Assembly: GCF_023028225.1 (NCBI RefSeq)
Contig: NZ_CP095482.1
Span: forward strand, 868,001 to 932,000
DNA length: 64,000 nt
DNA from: Halorientalis litorea
GTDB lineage: Archaea; Halobacteriota; Halobacteria; Halobacteriales; Haloarculaceae
Direction of reading: 5' to 3'
The notes under the pieces are model-generated. The model saw only the letters and a list, made by a program, of their open reading frames with translations. It ran no database searches and was not told the origin of the DNA. Both the position numbers and the translations under genes were made by a program. Below are positions 35,809 to 44,222 of this stretch, piece by piece. Position 1 is the first letter of the stretch; each line of letters begins with the position of its first letter.

Positions 35809-37626
35809 ATGTCAGACCTCGGTGATTTCACGGAGTTCGACGGCGACGACGAGGGCGGTGCCGAGGGTGTATCCGAAGAGGCGGGGACACCTGACGACGA
35901 GGACGGGGCCGACGAGACGTTCGAGGAAGTCGACGTGTCCCCGGCGGGGACCGACCACGGTATCGGCGTCCTCTCTGCCTCCGAGGGACTGGCCATCAGC
36001 GAAGACGAGGACGAGACGACCCTCCAAGCGTACGTGACAGTCGAGAACCGCTCGTCGGTCCGCATCGGGTCGTACCTCTTGGTCCCATATCCGGACGGGG
36101 AACGGCTATTCTGTCGCATCACGGCCTTGGAGTACGCACAGGAGTTCCACAGCGACGACGCGACCGAGATTCACGCCCGCCGCGCGATGCGCTCGCGGGG
36201 CATCGACGAGCAGGATTTCAAGTTCATGGCGGAACTCGAACCCGTCGCGGTTCTTTACGACGAGGACGGCGAGGGCAAACGGCGGATGACCGACCGCGTA
36301 CCGAAACCGGAGACGGTGGTCCGGGCGGCGACCGACAAGGGCGAAATCAAGACGGGGCTGAAGATACCCGAAGACGGCGTGTTCCTCGGGCACCTCGCCG
36401 TCGGGGGTGAGCGGGTGCGGACGGCCGCGGAACCGCCGACCATCGACTATCGGCTGAAAGACGACTACGAGGCGGGGGACCCGCTCGTCTTCCGGCACAC
36501 GCTCGTCGCCGGCGGCACCGGGTCCGGCAAGACCCACGGCTCGAAGAACATCCTCCGGCAGTACCTCGACGCCGACCGCACATACCCCGTCGAGTCGGGG
36601 GCCGACCGGGAGGTACAGGCCGCCGTCGTGCAGTTCGACCCGCAGGACGAGTACGCACAGATGCACGACGACAACCCCGAAATGACCGACGAGACGCGCC
36701 GTGACCTCGACAGGGAGGGCGTGGCCTACGGCGGCCACGACGACACCATCGCGTTCGTCCCGAACGTCGGCGGTGCCACCTACGCCGCCGACCACCACCG
36801 TGCCGAACAGGTCGAGTTCACCATCCCGTTCTCGATGGTCGACGACAACCCGTGGCTGGTCGCCGGGAGCGGCCTCAACGACAACCAGTACGGTGGCCTC
36901 CGCTATCTCCTCGGCCGCTTTTTCGACAACTACGGCGACGACGCCACGTATCAGCAGTTCGTGTCGTTCCTCGACGACCCGGCACTCAAGGAGGAACTGG
37001 ACGAGAGCGGGCGCGTCCACGAGGCCACGTTCGACGCCATCCGCCGCCGCGTCCGCGGGTTCGGCGACGTGTTCGACCAGAACGCCCGGCCCATCACCGA
37101 GCAGATTCACGAACTCGTCCGGCCCGGCGGTCTCACCGTCGTGCCGACGTACCACATCAACGATACGCGGACGGCCGAGACCATCGTGCTGGCGGTGTCC
37201 AGCCTGCTCGTCGACCAGAAACTCTCGAACGACCCGGACTTCGACCGCATCAAGGAGACACCGCTGGTTGTCGGGATGGACGAGGCCCACAACTTCCTGA
37301 CTGACGCCGACAGCGTCCAGGCGAGCAAAGTCATCGGCAAGTTCACCGAGGCGGCAAAGCAGGGCCGGAAGGAACGCCTCGGGTTGTTCCTCATCACGCA
37401 GGACCCACAGGACATCGCCGAACCCGTCTTCAAGCAGATAAACACCACCGTCGTCCTCAACCTCGGGGACGAAGACGCCATCTCCGCGGTCAACATCCCG
37501 TCGAATCTGGAGGCGAAGGTGCCGTACATGGAGAAAGGACAGATGGTCGTCTACTCGCCAGACAACTCCGAACCGGTCGAACTCGTCGGCCTCCCGGTGT
37601 GCGTGACCAAACACGGCCGGAACTGA
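35809..37626 (+). CDS. HerA-like/VirB4-type DNA translocase ATPase
   Basis: A 605-residue ATPase. A disordered acidic N-terminus (1-55) precedes a HAS-barrel-like beta domain (TTLQAYVTVENRSSVRIGSY). The RecA-type motor has Walker A VAGGTGSGKTHGS (about residue 235), Walker B LVVGMDEAHNF and the sensor LITQDPQDIAEPVFKQINT. HerA motors work with NurA nuclease in end resection, but no nurA is adjacent; this belongs to the haloarchaeal DUF87 group, which may act in other DNA or plasmid processes. Confidence 0.85.
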   Translation: MSDLGDFTEFDGDDEGGAEGVSEEAGTPDDEDGADETFEEVDVSPAGTDHGIGVLSASEGLAISEDEDETTLQAYVTVENRSSVRIGSYLLVPYPDGERLFCRITALEYAQEFHSDDATEIHARRAMRSRGIDEQDFKFMAELEPVAVLYDEDGEGKRRMTDRVPKPETVVRAATDKGEIKTGLKIPEDGVFLGHLAVGGERVRTAAEPPTIDYRLKDDYEAGDPLVFRHTLVAGGTGSGKTHGSKNILRQYLDADRTYPVESGADREVQAAVVQFDPQDEYAQMHDDNPEMTDETRRDLDREGVAYGGHDDTIAFVPNVGGATYAADHHRAEQVEFTIPFSMVDDNPWLVAGSGLNDNQYGGLRYLLGRFFDNYGDDATYQQFVSFLDDPALKEELDESGRVHEATFDAIRRRVRGFGDVFDQNARPITEQIHELVRPGGLTVVPTYHINDTRTAETIVLAVSSLLVDQKLSNDPDFDRIKETPLVVGMDEAHNFLTDADSVQASKVIGKFTEAAKQGRKERLGLFLITQDPQDIAEPVFKQINTTVVLNLGDEDAISAVNIPSNLEAKVPYMEKGQMVVYSPDNSEPVELVGLPVCVTKHGRN

Positions 37627-37658
37627 AGGAGTAACGCGTCCGCCGACGGGCGGGAACC

Positions 37659-37666
37659 ATTTAACG
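37659..37666 (+). promoter_or_regulatory. TATA box, uspA (leaderless type)
   Basis: ATTTAACG about 27 bp before the ATG at 37689. A GGAG motif also precedes the ATG, so translation could work either with or without a leader. Confidence 0.5.
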
Positions 37667-37688
37667 GGGGGCCGAGAAGGAGCGAGAC

Positions 37689-38117
37689 ATGGCAAAGCGT
37701 GTCCTGATACCGATGGACAGTTCCGACCAGGCGTGGGAGGCCTGCGAGTTCGCGATGGACGAGTTCGGCGATGCCGAACTCGTCTTGCTCCACGTCATCG
37801 ACCCGGCGGAGGCGGGGTACAGCGCGCAGGCGTCGATCCCGAGTTTCTCCGAGGAGTGGTTCGAGCAGGCCAAGTCCCGCGCGGAGTCGCTGTTCGAGAA
37901 CGTTCGGGAGGAGGCGACACCGCGGGGCGTCACCGTCGAATCCGAAGTGGTCGTCGGCAGGCCGGCACGCGAAATCGTCGACTACGCCGACGAGAACGAC
38001 ATCGACCACGTCGTGATGGGGAGTCACGGCCGCTCCGGTGTCTCACGTATCGTCCTCGGGAGCGTCGCCGAGAACGTCGTCCGCAAGTCCTCGGTGCCCG
38101 TCACCGTCGCACGATAG
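37689..38117 (+). CDS. Universal stress protein UspA
   Basis: A 142-residue single UspA domain. It starts KRVLIPMDSSDQAWEAC and ends with the ATP-binding signature GSHGRSGVSRIVLGSVAEN then VVRKSSVPVTV, so it should be of the ATP-binding type. Cytosolic, probably dimeric. Role in stress is by family only. Confidence 0.93.
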   Translation: MAKRVLIPMDSSDQAWEACEFAMDEFGDAELVLLHVIDPAEAGYSAQASIPSFSEEWFEQAKSRAESLFENVREEATPRGVTVESEVVVGRPAREIVDYADENDIDHVVMGSHGRSGVSRIVLGSVAENVVRKSSVPVTVAR

Positions 38118-38150
38118 AAGACTTATCACGGCCGGTCGACACAGCCCGGT

Positions 38151-38603
38151 GTGAACCGCCGTGCCCTCCTCACCGGCGTCGCGTTGGCCCTCACGGGCTG
38201 TGCCACGCCCGATGCCGACGACGGTGACACGCCACAGCAGACGGACACTCCGACGGACGAACCGACGGCCACCGCCACCGCCGGCGAGGACGTGACACCC
38301 AACCCCGAGGACCCGATGCTGATACGGGTGGACAACGGCACCGACCGGGAACGGACCGTGACGCTCACGCTCACCCGGGGCGAGGAAACGGTCCTCACGG
38401 AGACGGTGACACTCGCGCCCGGCGGACGGACGACGGTCGACCCGAACATCACCGAACAGGACGACTACGAACTCAGTGCCGAGACGGCCGACGGAGCCAC
38501 CGGGCGGATGCCCTTCGACGTGGGCGGCTACGAACTCCGGTCGGGGTCGAACCTCCTCGTCAACGTCGGGGACGAGAGCCTGCGAATGCTGATAGAGGAG
38601 TGA
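38151..38603 (+). CDS. Small predicted lipoprotein
   Basis: A 150-residue protein with an N-terminal arginine pair and lipobox (NRRALLTGVALALTGC), then a Thr/Pro/Asp-rich linker and one Ig-like beta domain (IRVDNGTDRERTVTLTLTRG). It uses a GTG start; no ATG exists ahead of the signal peptide. Anchored on the cell surface; probable binding or structural role. Confidence 0.8.
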   Translation: MNRRALLTGVALALTGCATPDADDGDTPQQTDTPTDEPTATATAGEDVTPNPEDPMLIRVDNGTDRERTVTLTLTRGEETVLTETVTLAPGGRTTVDPNITEQDDYELSAETADGATGRMPFDVGGYELRSGSNLLVNVGDESLRMLIEE

Positions 38604-38604
38604 G

Positions 38605-39978
38605 TCAGTCGTCCCAGTGGCCGACCCGCATCTCGACGGGGTCGTCGGGAATCATCGTCACCGCCGAGTCCATCCCCGGCTCGCCGTCCGTCGGCGATTC
38701 GAGTGTGAGGCGGTGGTCCTCGAGTGCGCGCCCGAGGACGAGTTGTGCCTCGGCGAGCGCGAGGAGACGGCCGATACACATCCGCTTGCCGCCGCCGAAC
38801 GGGAAGAAGGAGTACGGTTCGTGTTCCGCGTCCGCGGCGAACCGCTCGGGCCGGAAGTCCATCGGGTCCTCCCAGAGGTCCGGGTCGCGGTGGACGACGA
38901 ACTGGCTCAGGATGACCTCGCTCCCGGCCGGGATTTCGTAGCCGGCGACCACGTCGTCTTCGGCGGCCTCCCGCGTGATGACCGGGACGGGCGGGTAGAT
39001 ACGCATCGACTCCTGAAGCGCTCGTTTGAGCGGTGACTCGTTCCCGGCCGCGCCGGCCGAGAACCCGACGGCGTCCCGGAGGCTGTCGGCCTCGGTGACG
39101 TACTCGTGGAGTCGCGCGTGTTCGTCGGGATGCTGGCCGAGGAGGTACCACGTCCACGTCAGCGCGGCCGCCGTCGTCTCGTGGCCCGCGAGCAGGAAGG
39201 TCACGAGTTCGTCGCGGACCTGTTCGTCGTCCATCCGTTCGCCGTCGTCGGTACGGGCGTCGAGCAACATCCCCAGCAGGTCCTCGCGGTCCTCGTCGCT
39301 GGCGCGTCGCTCGTCGATGAGGTCGTAGACGATATCGTTGAGGGAACGAACCGCCCGCCGCAGCCGACTGTTGTGGAAGGACGGCACGAAGTCGGGGAGC
39401 GTCGGGACGGGACCGACCTCCCGCTTGAACGCACGGCGCAGGACCCTGAGGTCCTCCGCGATTTCGTCGGCGTGTTCCTCCATGTCGGCACTGAACATCG
39501 CTTTCCCGATGACGAGCAAGGTGGTACGCTCCATCTCCTCGTAGAGGTGTATCCGGTCCCCGTGGGTCCAGTCTTCGAGCATCGCGTCCGTCTCGTCGAG
39601 GATGAGGTCGGTGAACGATTTGACCGTACTCGACCGGAACATCGGCCGGATGAGGCGGTGCTGGCGTTCCCAGAGTTCCCCCTCGCTCGTGAGCAGGCCC
39701 TCGCCGAACGCCTCCGAGAGTTCGTTCCGGTAGACCGACGACCGCTTGTAGTTGTTCTGGTTCCCCTGGAGGACGCGCTGGACCCCCTGCGGTTCTGCGA
39801 CGAACACCGCCGGGTCGCCCGAGGGCATCCGCATGCTGACGACGGTGCCGTACCGGTCCCGTGCGTCGGCCAGCATGTCGGTCATGTCCTCCGCCATGAA
39901 GTCACCCATCTGCCCGAGGATTCCCGCGGCACCGGGCCCCGGCGGCGTCGTGGCGTCGACGGGATGGTCGGGAGACAC
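38605..39978 (-). CDS. Cytochrome P450
   Basis: A 457-residue haem-thiolate monooxygenase. It shows the oxygen-binding I-helix AGHETTAAALTW, the K-helix ESMR, the PERF motif (FRPERFAAD) and the haem-ligand loop FFPFGGGKRMCIGR. Soluble, without a membrane anchor. Similar to CYP families that hydroxylate fatty acids or terpenoids; no redox partner gene is nearby. The predicted start is GTG seven bases after a small upstream frame (see 39985-40111), so coupling is likely. Confidence 0.92.
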   Translation of the reverse strand: MSPDHPVDATTPPGPGAAGILGQMGDFMAEDMTDMLADARDRYGTVVSMRMPSGDPAVFVAEPQGVQRVLQGNQNNYKRSSVYRNELSEAFGEGLLTSEGELWERQHRLIRPMFRSSTVKSFTDLILDETDAMLEDWTHGDRIHLYEEMERTTLLVIGKAMFSADMEEHADEIAEDLRVLRRAFKREVGPVPTLPDFVPSFHNSRLRRAVRSLNDIVYDLIDERRASDEDREDLLGMLLDARTDDGERMDDEQVRDELVTFLLAGHETTAAALTWTWYLLGQHPDEHARLHEYVTEADSLRDAVGFSAGAAGNESPLKRALQESMRIYPPVPVITREAAEDDVVAGYEIPAGSEVILSQFVVHRDPDLWEDPMDFRPERFAADAEHEPYSFFPFGGGKRMCIGRLLALAEAQLVLGRALEDHRLTLESPTDGEPGMDSAVTMIPDDPVEMRVGHWDD

Positions 39979-39984
39979 GTCAGC

Positions 39985-40111
39985 TCACCCTCCGCACGCC
40001 AGCATCGCCACGGTGGCCGCACTCACCGTCACGTCGTCGAACTCCAGCAGTTGTTCGGTCGGCCCGACGACTTCGTCGGGACCCCGTTTCCGATGTGTTT
40101 TTTACACGCAT
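39985..40111 (-). pseudogene. Frameshifted mini-gene upstream of the P450
   Basis: From an ATG at 40111 the frame reads MRVKNTSETG, then enters a non-coding-looking frame after a run of four G. Dropping one base in that run restores a frame of about 41 residues ending TEQLLEFDDVTVSAATVAML and four more residues, with strong G/C third positions. It stops seven bases before the P450 start. A strong TATA box (40147-40156) lies 40 bp upstream. It may be a decayed small gene, a sequencing error, or programmed frameshifting. No family recognised. Confidence 0.45.
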
Positions 40112-40146
40112 TAGAGTGGTCGTTTTTACCCACACCCCACGCCCAC

Positions 40147-40156
40147 CTATATATAA
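40147..40156 (-). promoter_or_regulatory. Strong TATA box driving the mini-gene and P450
   Basis: TATATATAAT on the plus strand (ATTATATATA on the minus strand), the most canonical TATA box in the window. A start site 25-27 bp downstream would fall about 12 nt before the ATG at 40111. Confidence 0.65.
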
Positions 40157-40347
40157 TGCAGGCCATAATAGGCCTTTTATTACAGTCCCCGGGAGGAAAG
40201 CAGCCGCCCTGGCACACGACGTAAGCAGACAGCGACAGCCACCGGTACTGGCACACAGGTCTCCGGTAGCCGTCGGGAGATAACGGCCACACGACACGGC
40301 TTCCCGTCGGGCGGCGAGAGTGCAGAGGAAGCGACAGCCAACCCCGG

Positions 40348-40920
40348 TCAGGCGAACGCCGCCATGTCGGCCGTCACCGTCTCCATCATCCGGTCGAACT
40401 CCCGTGCCCGTTCGAGCGACCCGACCACCTCGTACCGGTTCTGCACGTACGCCAGCGGTGGGTTGAACTCGTCGTCACCGAGCATACTGAACAGAACGTC
40501 CGTGTGACCCTCGAAGGTAATTTCCGGGTCGTCCAGCGGGTCCGGTCCGCCCGCGATGGTGCCGGCCGACGGGTCCGTCGTCGCGTGGAACGCGACGGGC
40601 GAGTCGGTCGCGCACCAGTTCACGCTCGTGTCCATGGTCACAGCCGCGCCGATGGACCCGATGTTCGTGGTCACGATTTCCACGCCGTTCCAGAGGACGG
40701 TGAGATACTGGTCGACGGCCGCTGGGTCGGTCTCGGCGAACGCCGCGATATCTTCGAGTGTCGCCATTCGGTCTGTGAGTTGCTCGAAGGTTTCGGGCGA
40801 GCGCACGAGAACCCCCGCGAGTGCGTCTTCGTCGTCCAGTCCCGCGAGCGCGTCGCCGAGTTCCCGCCTGAACGCCGCGTCCGGTTCGTCGAGCAGGCTA
40901 TCGAGGTCGGTACCGGTCAT
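40348..40920 (-). CDS. SCP2 sterol-carrier-like protein
   Basis: A 190-residue protein. The C-terminal part (VNWCATDSPVAFHATTD, then PEITFEGHTDVLFSMLGD and FNPPLAYVQNRYEVVGSLERA) matches the SCP2 lipid-binding fold, which has a hydrophobic tunnel for lipids or acyl chains. The ligand is unknown; archaea lack sterols, so isoprenoid lipids are candidates. It lies upstream of and on the same strand as the P450, separated by 369 bp. Confidence 0.75.
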   Translation of the reverse strand: MTGTDLDSLLDEPDAAFRRELGDALAGLDDEDALAGVLVRSPETFEQLTDRMATLEDIAAFAETDPAAVDQYLTVLWNGVEIVTTNIGSIGAAVTMDTSVNWCATDSPVAFHATTDPSAGTIAGGPDPLDDPEITFEGHTDVLFSMLGDDEFNPPLAYVQNRYEVVGSLERAREFDRMMETVTADMAAFA

Positions 40921-41170
40921 CGCCACGGACCACACACCCCCGCTGTGTCGGTTCGGTTTCCACCCATTGTTCGATTATTGTCCACGTACCGCACGGTTAA
41001 ATTTAATCTTGCTTCACGGTTCATGTAACTGCCCCCGTTTCGGTGCAGTACTCCCTTATCGCCGGTCCATCCCCCGTAGTTAGGTAGCGACGAGTACACC
41101 ACCTCGGTTCTGATGCGTACTAATTTGGTAGGTATCCACAAAAGTGCGTTGGTAACACAGCACACGTTTC

Positions 41171-41406
41171 GGCGGCGCGGCCCGCGGTGTCGTCGCGTCC
41201 TGCTTCGAGTGGGTCAAGAACCGCCACGGTTCCACTGGACCGAATCGCGCGTCAACGAGGAACTCGACGCCACCATCGTCGACCAGTTCTGGACCCTCGT
41301 CAACGCCTACGAGGACCGGTCGCTCCCGTCGCTCCGAACAGCCGCGTACGTCGTCGCGCTCAAGCGTATCAACGACGCCGGGGAGCAGGCGGGAGTTTGG
41401 CCCTGA
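41171..41406 (+). pseudogene. C-terminal remnant of glutamate dehydrogenase, frameshifted
   Basis: Two frames together rebuild the end of a GDH: first GVVASCFEWVKNR (from 41186), then after a single missing base near 41226 RFHWTESRVNEEL and LRTAAYVVALKRINDA to GVWP. In intact enzymes these join as FEWVQNR-Q-RFYWTE. Upstream of 41171 no GDH sequence is seen, and a stop (41153) lies in the first frame, so about 90 percent of the gene is gone. The longest open frame (97 codons from 41113) would be easily mistaken for a small hypothetical protein. Confidence 0.82.
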
Positions 41407-41422
41407 CCCACGCCCGTCCCCG

Positions 41423-42559
41423 CTAGAAAATGTTTGCCTGCTGATACACGGAGATGCCCGAGTCGGTAATCTCGTAGGGTTTGGTCTCCCGGGAGTGGTT
41501 GGCGTTCCGAATCTTCTGGATTTCGACGGCCATCCGCGTCTCGCGCGTCTCCTGTCGGACGTACCGGAGGAAGATGACGGCGTCGGTGAGGTACTCGATG
41601 ATGCCGTGGCGGGAGGCGAACTCGTGGTCCTCGCTGGCTTCGGAGGTGAGCATCGTCGTGACGCCCGCCTTCTTCAGCGTCCGGGTGAAGTCGTACACCT
41701 CTGTCCGGCGTTTCGCCTGGTCGTCGTACATCATCTCCAGCAGCGACACGGAGTCGAGGACGAGCCGGTCGGCCCCGAAATCGCGGATGAGTTCCGGGAG
41801 TTCCCCGCGGATGTTCTCCAGACTGTTCGCCATCTCGACGGGGTCTAGGTCGACGACTGCGAGGTGGTCGTCCTCCTCGTAGCGGCGGAACTCCCAGCCG
41901 AACTCGTCGGCGGTGTCGAGGATTGCCTCGCGGCTCTGTTCGAGCGTGATGAACACGGCCTTCTCGGGCGGGTCTTTCTGCAGGCCGTGCCGGAGGAACT
42001 GGAGGCCGAACGTGGTCTTGCCGGTCCCCGCCGACCCGATGGTGACGACGAGGTGGCGTTCGGGAATACCCCCCTGTATCATGTCGTCGAGGCCCGCGAT
42101 ACCGAGTTCGGTACGCGGGATGTCAGACTCCAGAGCGTCGTCGTCGAAGTCGTCGTCGTCGCCACCGGCCCCGCCGCCAAAGGCACTGGCGAAGTCCTCC
42201 TCGAAGAGGTCCTCCTCGGCCGAACCGCCGATGTCGGGGGCAGCCTCGGTATCCGTGGCCGCCTCGCTACCGAACGGACTCTCTGCACCGCCGGTCGTGC
42301 CGAAGGACGCGTCCGCGTCGTCGGCCTGCCCCATCCCGAACGCATCGTCGTCGGTCGTTCCCATCTCGTCGGCGAAGGTGTCGTCGGGTGCGTCGCCGAA
42401 CGGGTCGCTCTCGGCGTCGGCCGCCCCGTCGTCGCTGTCGGACTCCGCCGTCTCGCTGTTGCCGTCTTCCGCCGTCTCGCCGTCGGCGTCGTCCGCTGTC
42501 GCGTCGCTCTCGGCCTCGTCTTCGAGGGCACGCTCGAACCAGTCGTCCTCCTTGCTCAT
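41423..42559 (-). CDS. KaiC-like RecA-fold ATPase with acidic N-terminal extension
   Basis: A 378-residue protein. Residues 1-150 are low-complexity and highly acidic (runs of Asp/Glu with FG and FEED patches). The KaiC domain then starts IPRTELGIAGLDDMIQGGIP, with Walker A GSAGTGKTTFG and Walker B DRLVLDSVSLLEMM. Single-domain KaiC proteins in archaea take part in signalling and archaellum or pilus regulation. The long acidic tail is unusual. A palindrome and TATA element lie just upstream. Confidence 0.85.
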   Translation of the reverse strand: MSKEDDWFERALEDEAESDATADDADGETAEDGNSETAESDSDDGAADAESDPFGDAPDDTFADEMGTTDDDAFGMGQADDADASFGTTGGAESPFGSEAATDTEAAPDIGGSAEEDLFEEDFASAFGGGAGGDDDDFDDDALESDIPRTELGIAGLDDMIQGGIPERHLVVTIGSAGTGKTTFGLQFLRHGLQKDPPEKAVFITLEQSREAILDTADEFGWEFRRYEEDDHLAVVDLDPVEMANSLENIRGELPELIRDFGADRLVLDSVSLLEMMYDDQAKRRTEVYDFTRTLKKAGVTTMLTSEASEDHEFASRHGIIEYLTDAVIFLRYVRQETRETRMAVEIQKIRNANHSRETKPYEITDSGISVYQQANIF

Positions 42560-42592
42560 CGGCGAACCCCCGTTGTCGGCCGGGTGGACATA

Positions 42593-42611
42593 CCGGACAA
42601 CGTTGTTCCGG
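42593..42611. promoter_or_regulatory. Palindrome before the KaiC-like gene
   Basis: CCGG-ACAACGTTGT-T-CCGG: a perfect 10-bp palindrome flanked by CCGG on both sides with one extra base. It lies 34-52 bp upstream of the ATG, directly downstream of a minus-strand TATA-like GGCTTAACC (about 42614-42622), so it would cover the transcription start. Confidence 0.5.
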
Positions 42612-42671
42612 CGGGTTAAGCCTGTCTCCGATATCACACGAGCGAACGGCCGCCCCGTCGGTGTCCCGGGG

Positions 42672-42677
42672 TTTATC
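42672..42677 (+). promoter_or_regulatory. TATA box of nadK
   Basis: TTTATC 26-31 bp before the ATG at 42703. A clear GGAGGTG ribosome site is also present just before the ATG, so both leaderless and leadered initiation are possible. Confidence 0.45.
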
Positions 42678-42702
42678 TGGGACCCACCCGAATCGGAGGT
42701 GA

Positions 42703-43542
42703 ATGAACGTCGGTATCGTCGCACAGCGGGGGAACGACCGGGCCGCGTCGTTGGCGGCGGACGTGCGTACCGACCTCGAATCGAGCGGCGTGACCGTCGT
42801 CGTCGACGAAGCCACTGCCGAACACATCGACCGGGACTCGGACCGGGCGTCCGGCGTGCCCGTCGAGCGGATGGCCGACTGTGACCTCGTGGTCAGCATC
42901 GGCGGCGACGGAACCTTCCTCTACGCCGCCCGGGGCGCGGCGACCACGCCGATTATGGGTGTCAACCTCGGGGAAGTCGGGTTCCTGAACGCCGTCTCTC
43001 CGGAAGAAGCCATCGAGACGGTGCGGACCGAAGTCGAACGCGTCCGTGACCGCGGACAGGCGCGGACCCGCTCCGTCGCCCGGGTCGGTGCCAGCGGCGA
43101 CGGCTGGGCGGTCCCGCCCGCCATCAACGAAATCGCGGTTCTCGGCCCCCAGCGCGGGCACGGTCACGGTGTCACGGCGACGGTGACCGTCAACGGGAAC
43201 GAGTTCACCAGCGGCCGGGTCGACGGCGTGCTCGTCGCGACGCCGACGGGCAGTACTGCGTACAACCTCAGCGAGGGCGGCCCGCTCGTCCATCCGGGCG
43301 TCGACGCGCTCGTCGTCACGGAGATGGCTCCGCGGGACGGACTGCCGCCGCTCGTCGTCGACGGGGGAAGCGAGATAGAAATCACGCTGACGGACGCGTC
43401 GGAGGCAGTCGTGGCAAGCGACGGCCGGGTCGGGGAGGCAGTGACGCCGCCGACGACGCTGCGAGTCGGGCGGGCCGACGACCCGCTCAACATCGCGGGG
43501 CCGCCGCTCGATTTTTTCGCTGGCCTCGGGAAGTTGGACTGA
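42703..43542 (+). CDS. nadK: NAD kinase
   Basis: Phosphorylates NAD to NADP. The 279-residue protein has the family signature [13 protein letters not shown] (residues about 65-77), [13 protein letters not shown], the conserved INEIAVL and the ATP-binding [20 protein letters not shown]. Length and order are standard. Divergent from the KaiC-like gene. It supplies NADP for Icd and for the transhydrogenase encoded at 55-58 kb. Confidence 0.95.
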   Translation: MNVGIVAQRGNDRAASLAADVRTDLESSGVTVVVDEATAEHIDRDSDRASGVPVERMADCDLVVSIGGDGTFLYAARGAATTPIMGVNLGEVGFLNAVSPEEAIETVRTEVERVRDRGQARTRSVARVGASGDGWAVPPAINEIAVLGPQRGHGHGVTATVTVNGNEFTSGRVDGVLVATPTGSTAYNLSEGGPLVHPGVDALVVTEMAPRDGLPPLVVDGGSEIEITLTDASEAVVASDGRVGEAVTPPTTLRVGRADDPLNIAGPPLDFFAGLGKLD

Positions 43543-43800
43543 TTACTTTCGGGCGGTCATGTAGACCACCGGGCCAGCCACCAGCAGTGCGATGCCGAGG
43601 AACTTCCAGTGTGGCTCCGCGAGCAGGCTCTGGGGTGTCAGCAGGAATATCAGCCCGAAGCTGATGAACTGGATGGCGTACACCTTCCGGGATTTCAACG
43701 GCAGGGCAGCCAGAGACGAGAGGATGAGCACCGCCAGAAGTGCCTGCCCGACGTTGTACTGGAGCAGGAAGTTGTCGATGAGCTGGAGCACGACGAGCAT
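43543..43800 (-). CDS. Small membrane protein
   Basis: An 85-residue protein with three hydrophobic segments (VGQALLAVLILSSLAAL, YAIQFISFGLIFLL, FLGIALLVAGPVVYM). It begins MLVVLQLIDNFLLQYN and its stop abuts the nadK stop. No family recognised. The adjacent gene upstream on the same strand is also a small membrane protein. Confidence 0.65.
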   Translation of the reverse strand: MLVVLQLIDNFLLQYNVGQALLAVLILSSLAALPLKSRKVYAIQFISFGLIFLLTPQSLLAEPHWKFLGIALLVAGPVVYMTARK

Positions 43801-43852
43801 TCCTATCCGAACGTCGCCGTGATGAAGTCTAAAAACTTCCGTTCCGCCCTCA

Positions 43853-44065
43853 TCAGGCTCCGGGGCCAGTCAGGTCCAAGGGACGCAACCAGACGTACCA
43901 GATGAGGAGCATCGCCCCGATGTAGCCGACGACCCACACGAGAGAGCCCAGCGCGTTGCTGTAGGGGAACGTCGCGCTCTTGAGCGCGTAGTTCCCGAGT
44001 CCCGGGAGGACGACGCCGCCGCTCAACACGAGGGCGAACTTCGCTCGCTCTGACAGTTCCATCAT
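43853..44065 (-). CDS. Small two-helix membrane protein
   Basis: A 70-residue protein, two hydrophobic helices (FALVLSGGVVLPGLGNYAL and LVWVVGYIGAMLLIWYVWL) around a short polar loop. The start MMELSERAK is favoured; an ATG ten codons upstream (44095) is possible. No family recognised. Confidence 0.6.
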   Translation of the reverse strand: MMELSERAKFALVLSGGVVLPGLGNYALKSATFPYSNALGSLVWVVGYIGAMLLIWYVWLRPLDLTGPGA

Positions 44066-44188
44066 CGACCACCCCGGCGTCCGTGTGGCATACATCTCGA
44101 TACGGTTCCCACGCGTGAGTAAGATGCGGTTTCGGTTCGCCCTGTCTCGGTCCGGCCACAGAGATTCGGTCGCCGGACAGCGCACAAC

Positions 44189-44198
44189 ATATAAGCCG
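44189..44198 (+). promoter_or_regulatory. TATA box of the HalX regulator gene
   Basis: CATATAAGCC about 30 bp before the GTG start at 44223, giving a very short or no leader. Confidence 0.6.
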
Positions 44199-44222
44199 GG
44201 GCGTCACACACAACGAACTGTT

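Larger units (their letters stand above)
39979..40347. other. Intergenic region between P450 and SCP2 genes
   Basis: 369 bp with no intact gene. The left third holds the frameshifted mini-gene. The centre is AT-rich, with a minus-strand TATA box and AGGCC-ATAATA-GGCCT, an inverted repeat with 5-bp arms at about 40162-40177. The right third (40200-40347) is GC-rich; I see no coding frame with convincing composition. Confidence 0.6.

Noticed and set aside
40029-40292. 87-residue minus-strand frame (MWPLSPDG start)
   Set aside because: Runs through the TATA box and AT-rich core of the promoter region; codon usage is unlike other genes here.
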